Positions 28,435-29,762 of a stretch of 29,762 nt of DNA are shown here, piece after piece. Made by a program: the position numbers and the translations under genes. The stretch spans positions 1 through 29,762 of IMG/VR virus record IMGVR_UViG_3300027996_000122, one strand, 5' to 3'. The notes beneath the pieces are model-generated. The model had not been told where the DNA came from. It worked only from the letters and a program-made list of their open reading frames with translations, and searched no databases. Each line of letters starts with the position of its first letter. Within the stretch, counting starts at the first letter, position 1. The DNA is from a virus.

Positions 28435-29364
28435 ATGGGAATTACAGACAGAATTGACGCCATTACAGGATTAACAGAAGAATACGGAGTTCCTGCCCCG
28501 CCAGCACCGAAGAGTGTGAAGATTGAGATTACAGGACGCTGCAACTTCGCATGTTCGTTTTGTGCACACAACAATCGTCTACGTACAGTCAATGAAATGA
28601 AACAAGAGGATTTCAAGCGTATCGTTAAAGAGATGCGTGAAGCTGGAGTTGAAGAGCTTGGTGTATTTTATCTCGGTGAATCATTTTTATGCAAATGGCT
28701 ACCAGAAGCTATTCGATACGCAAAAGAAGATTGTGGATATCCTTATGTGTTCTTGACCACCAATGGATCATTGAGCACACCAGAGAAAGTGAAGGAATGC
28801 ATGGAAGCTGGATTGGACTCATTGAAGTTCAGCCTGAACTATGCGGACGAAGAACAGTTCAAAGAGATCGCACAAGTAAAGGGTTCATTGTTCAGTAAGA
28901 TTGCCGAGAACGTGAAAGCTGCCCATGCTGTCCGCGAAGAGGGCGGTTACGAATGTGGTTTATACGGATCATACATCGCATACGATGGTGAGCAGGGCGA
29001 ACGTATCAATGAATACATCGCTGATCTTGAGCCATACGTAGACGAACTGTACGCATTGCCGCTGTACAATCAAGCTGCTTTAATTGAAAACGATGAATGG
29101 GAATTCGTACAAGGTAATCGCGGACGCTTGGATGCGTTACGTGATCCTCTACCTTGTTGGAGTATTTTCACAGAAGGCCACATCAGCTTTGATGGTCGCC
29201 TGAGTGCTTGTTGTTTTGATCATGACAATCGTTTCAACATGGGCGACCTAAATGAGATTTCATTCATGGACGCTTGGCATTCAGAGAAGTTTCAAGAACT
29301 TCGTGCCGCACATCTGAAACTAGATGTAAGCGGCACTATCTGTGAGAAGTGTGTGATTTATTAG
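28435..29364 (+). CDS. Radical SAM protein with C-terminal SPASM-like cysteine region
   Basis: 309 aa. The radical SAM cluster is CNFACSFC (C36, C40, C43) after VKIEITGR. YLGESF, LTTNGS and SLKFSLNYAD are the conserved strands of the TIM barrel. The C-terminal part has several Cys (PCWSIF, SACCFDHDNR, GTICEKCVIY), consistent with a SPASM/twitch domain holding auxiliary FeS clusters, as in peptide-modifying enzymes. The substrate is unknown; a peptide or sugar-conjugate is plausible in this glyco-cluster. TAGGAGT precedes the ATG. The end overlaps the convergent 29361 gene by 4 nt. Confidence 0.87.
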   Translation: MGITDRIDAITGLTEEYGVPAPPAPKSVKIEITGRCNFACSFCAHNNRLRTVNEMKQEDFKRIVKEMREAGVEELGVFYLGESFLCKWLPEAIRYAKEDCGYPYVFLTTNGSLSTPEKVKECMEAGLDSLKFSLNYADEEQFKEIAQVKGSLFSKIAENVKAAHAVREEGGYECGLYGSYIAYDGEQGERINEYIADLEPYVDELYALPLYNQAALIENDEWEFVQGNRGRLDALRDPLPCWSIFTEGHISFDGRLSACCFDHDNRFNMGDLNEISFMDAWHSEKFQELRAAHLKLDVSGTICEKCVIY

Positions 29365-29573
29365 AGATTGTCCAACATAGATGCGACATATGCTGCCGTG
29401 TCGTCGTTCATGGCGTTGTCGCCATTTTCATCGACCAAACTAATGTCGGTGACGATGCTGGCATATTCGTCGGCTTCTTCGAGCATGCCTTCGATATTGC
29501 AATGAAGGTCATCAAGGTCGCTTGACATAATCGTCTGAGTATCGCCATCAATATTCGCTGAAAGTGTGTACAT
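29361..29573 (-). CDS. Small acidic phage protein
   Basis: 70 aa, strongly acidic (many Asp and Glu), with a strand-like start (MYTLSANIDGDTQTIM), a helix (DDLHCNIEGMLEEADEY) and a second strand and helix. The alternation could fit a small ubiquitin-like or DNA-mimic-like fold; this is only a suggestion from composition. It has GGGAG in front of the ATG and its own promoter. Convergent with the radical SAM gene; ends overlap by 4 nt. Confidence 0.7.
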   Translation of the reverse strand: MYTLSANIDGDTQTIMSSDLDDLHCNIEGMLEEADEYASIVTDISLVDENGDNAMNDDTAAYVASMLDNL

Positions 29574-29593
29574 TCTTGGTATCTCCCTTTTGG

Positions 29594-29762
29594 TTATGAT
29601 GGGAGAATACCATATTTTATTGACCTGTCAAGCGATTGTTGTAAAAATTCGTACGCCATTCCAGATTTTATTTCAGCGGGAGTGTATTGATAATGACATA
29701 ACGTGTTCAACCACGGCTGTCGATCAGGATATCGTGGTGCTTCAATGCCACTCAAATTAGTT
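29594..29762 (-). CDS. C-terminus of a phage protein (partial, runs off right edge)
   Basis: The last 55 codons of an open frame that enters from the right edge and stops at 29594-29596. The visible part (APRYPDRQPWLNTLCHYQY, GMAYEFLQQSLDRSIKYGI) has protein-like composition with predicted helices. It includes the -35/-10 of the next promoter, which fits closely packed phage genes. The family cannot be named from this end. Confidence 0.5.
   Translation of the reverse strand, partial: TNLSGIEAPRYPDRQPWLNTLCHYQYTPAEIKSGMAYEFLQQSLDRSIKYGILPS
29604..29631 (-). promoter_or_regulatory. Sigma70-like extended -10 promoter of the 29361-29573 gene
   Basis: TTGACA (29631-29626), 16-bp spacer, extended -10 TGGTATTCT (core 29609-29604), then a leader of about 25 nt with GGGAG. 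The -10 is identical to that of the 25428 promoter. The -35 lies in the coding sequence of the partial gene at the right edge. Confidence 0.75.

Noticed and set aside
1-29762. tRNA or rRNA genes
   Set aside because: No cloverleaf-like stretch or rRNA-like conserved sequence was recognised on either strand when reading the intergenic regions; a covariance-model search was not possible.

Overview
The window is a piece of a large T4-superfamily myovirus genome. Genes are closely packed and often overlap by 4 or 14 nt, almost all on the minus strand. The content fits such a phage: a UvsW-type helicase, an RNA ligase, a virion structural protein, four HNH/GIY-YIG homing endonucleases, sigma70-like early promoters and TATAAATA-like late promoters. 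No tRNA, rRNA or integrase is visible. The host is not identifiable; a proteobacterium is a reasonable guess because the phage carries a YeaG/YeaH/YcgB (PrkA/DUF444/SpoVR) set.

Layout. Positions 1-3002 hold four consecutive genes with nearly the same N-terminal peptide (MKI[T/S]ELLxE), a probable capsid-targeting and protease-processing tag for injected proteins. One of them looks like an ADP-ribosyltransferase-like plus GNAT fusion. Positions 3004-12052 hold a structural protein, conserved phage proteins of unknown role, a miniature DnaE-like protein, four homing endonucleases, and a tandem of small proteins sharing a C-terminal motif. Positions 12100-13560 are uvsW. Positions 13601-15861 are the most unusual part (next paragraph). 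Positions 15865-18445 hold an RNA ligase, two small proteins and an AAA ATPase. Positions 18519-24543 hold a metallophosphoesterase and the prkA / DUF444 / HAD phosphatase / spoVR cluster. Positions 24601-26414 hold small proteins and a PPP-type phosphatase. Positions 26450-29364 hold two DxD glycosyltransferase-like proteins, a cupin and a radical SAM protein around a divergent promoter palindrome.

The 13.6-15.9 kb locus encodes a 504-aa TnpB/Cas12-like RuvC nuclease with intact D/E/D residues and zinc ribbon. It is flanked on both sides by the same cassette: a strong promoter (TTGACA-17-TATTAT), about 100 bp of structured RNA containing an anti-repeat, then a short array of 36-bp hairpin repeats. 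Three spacers are exactly 30 bp; others are shortened. The repeat stem shows a compensatory base change. This looks like a compact phage-borne type V-like CRISPR or CRISPR/OMEGA-intermediate system, with a tracr-like RNA and array in one transcript, present twice. Its function is inferred from sequence architecture only.

Expression. Sigma70-like promoters (often TTGACA-16-TGGTAnnnT) precede uvsW, the AAA ATPase, both phosphatases and several small genes; three of them place the start codon 5-8 nt after the -10 box, implying leaderless mRNAs. At two homing endonuclease genes and prkA, a hairpin covers or brackets the ribosome binding site, with a late-promoter-like box positioned so that late transcripts would lose the 5' arm, as described for T4 I-TevI.
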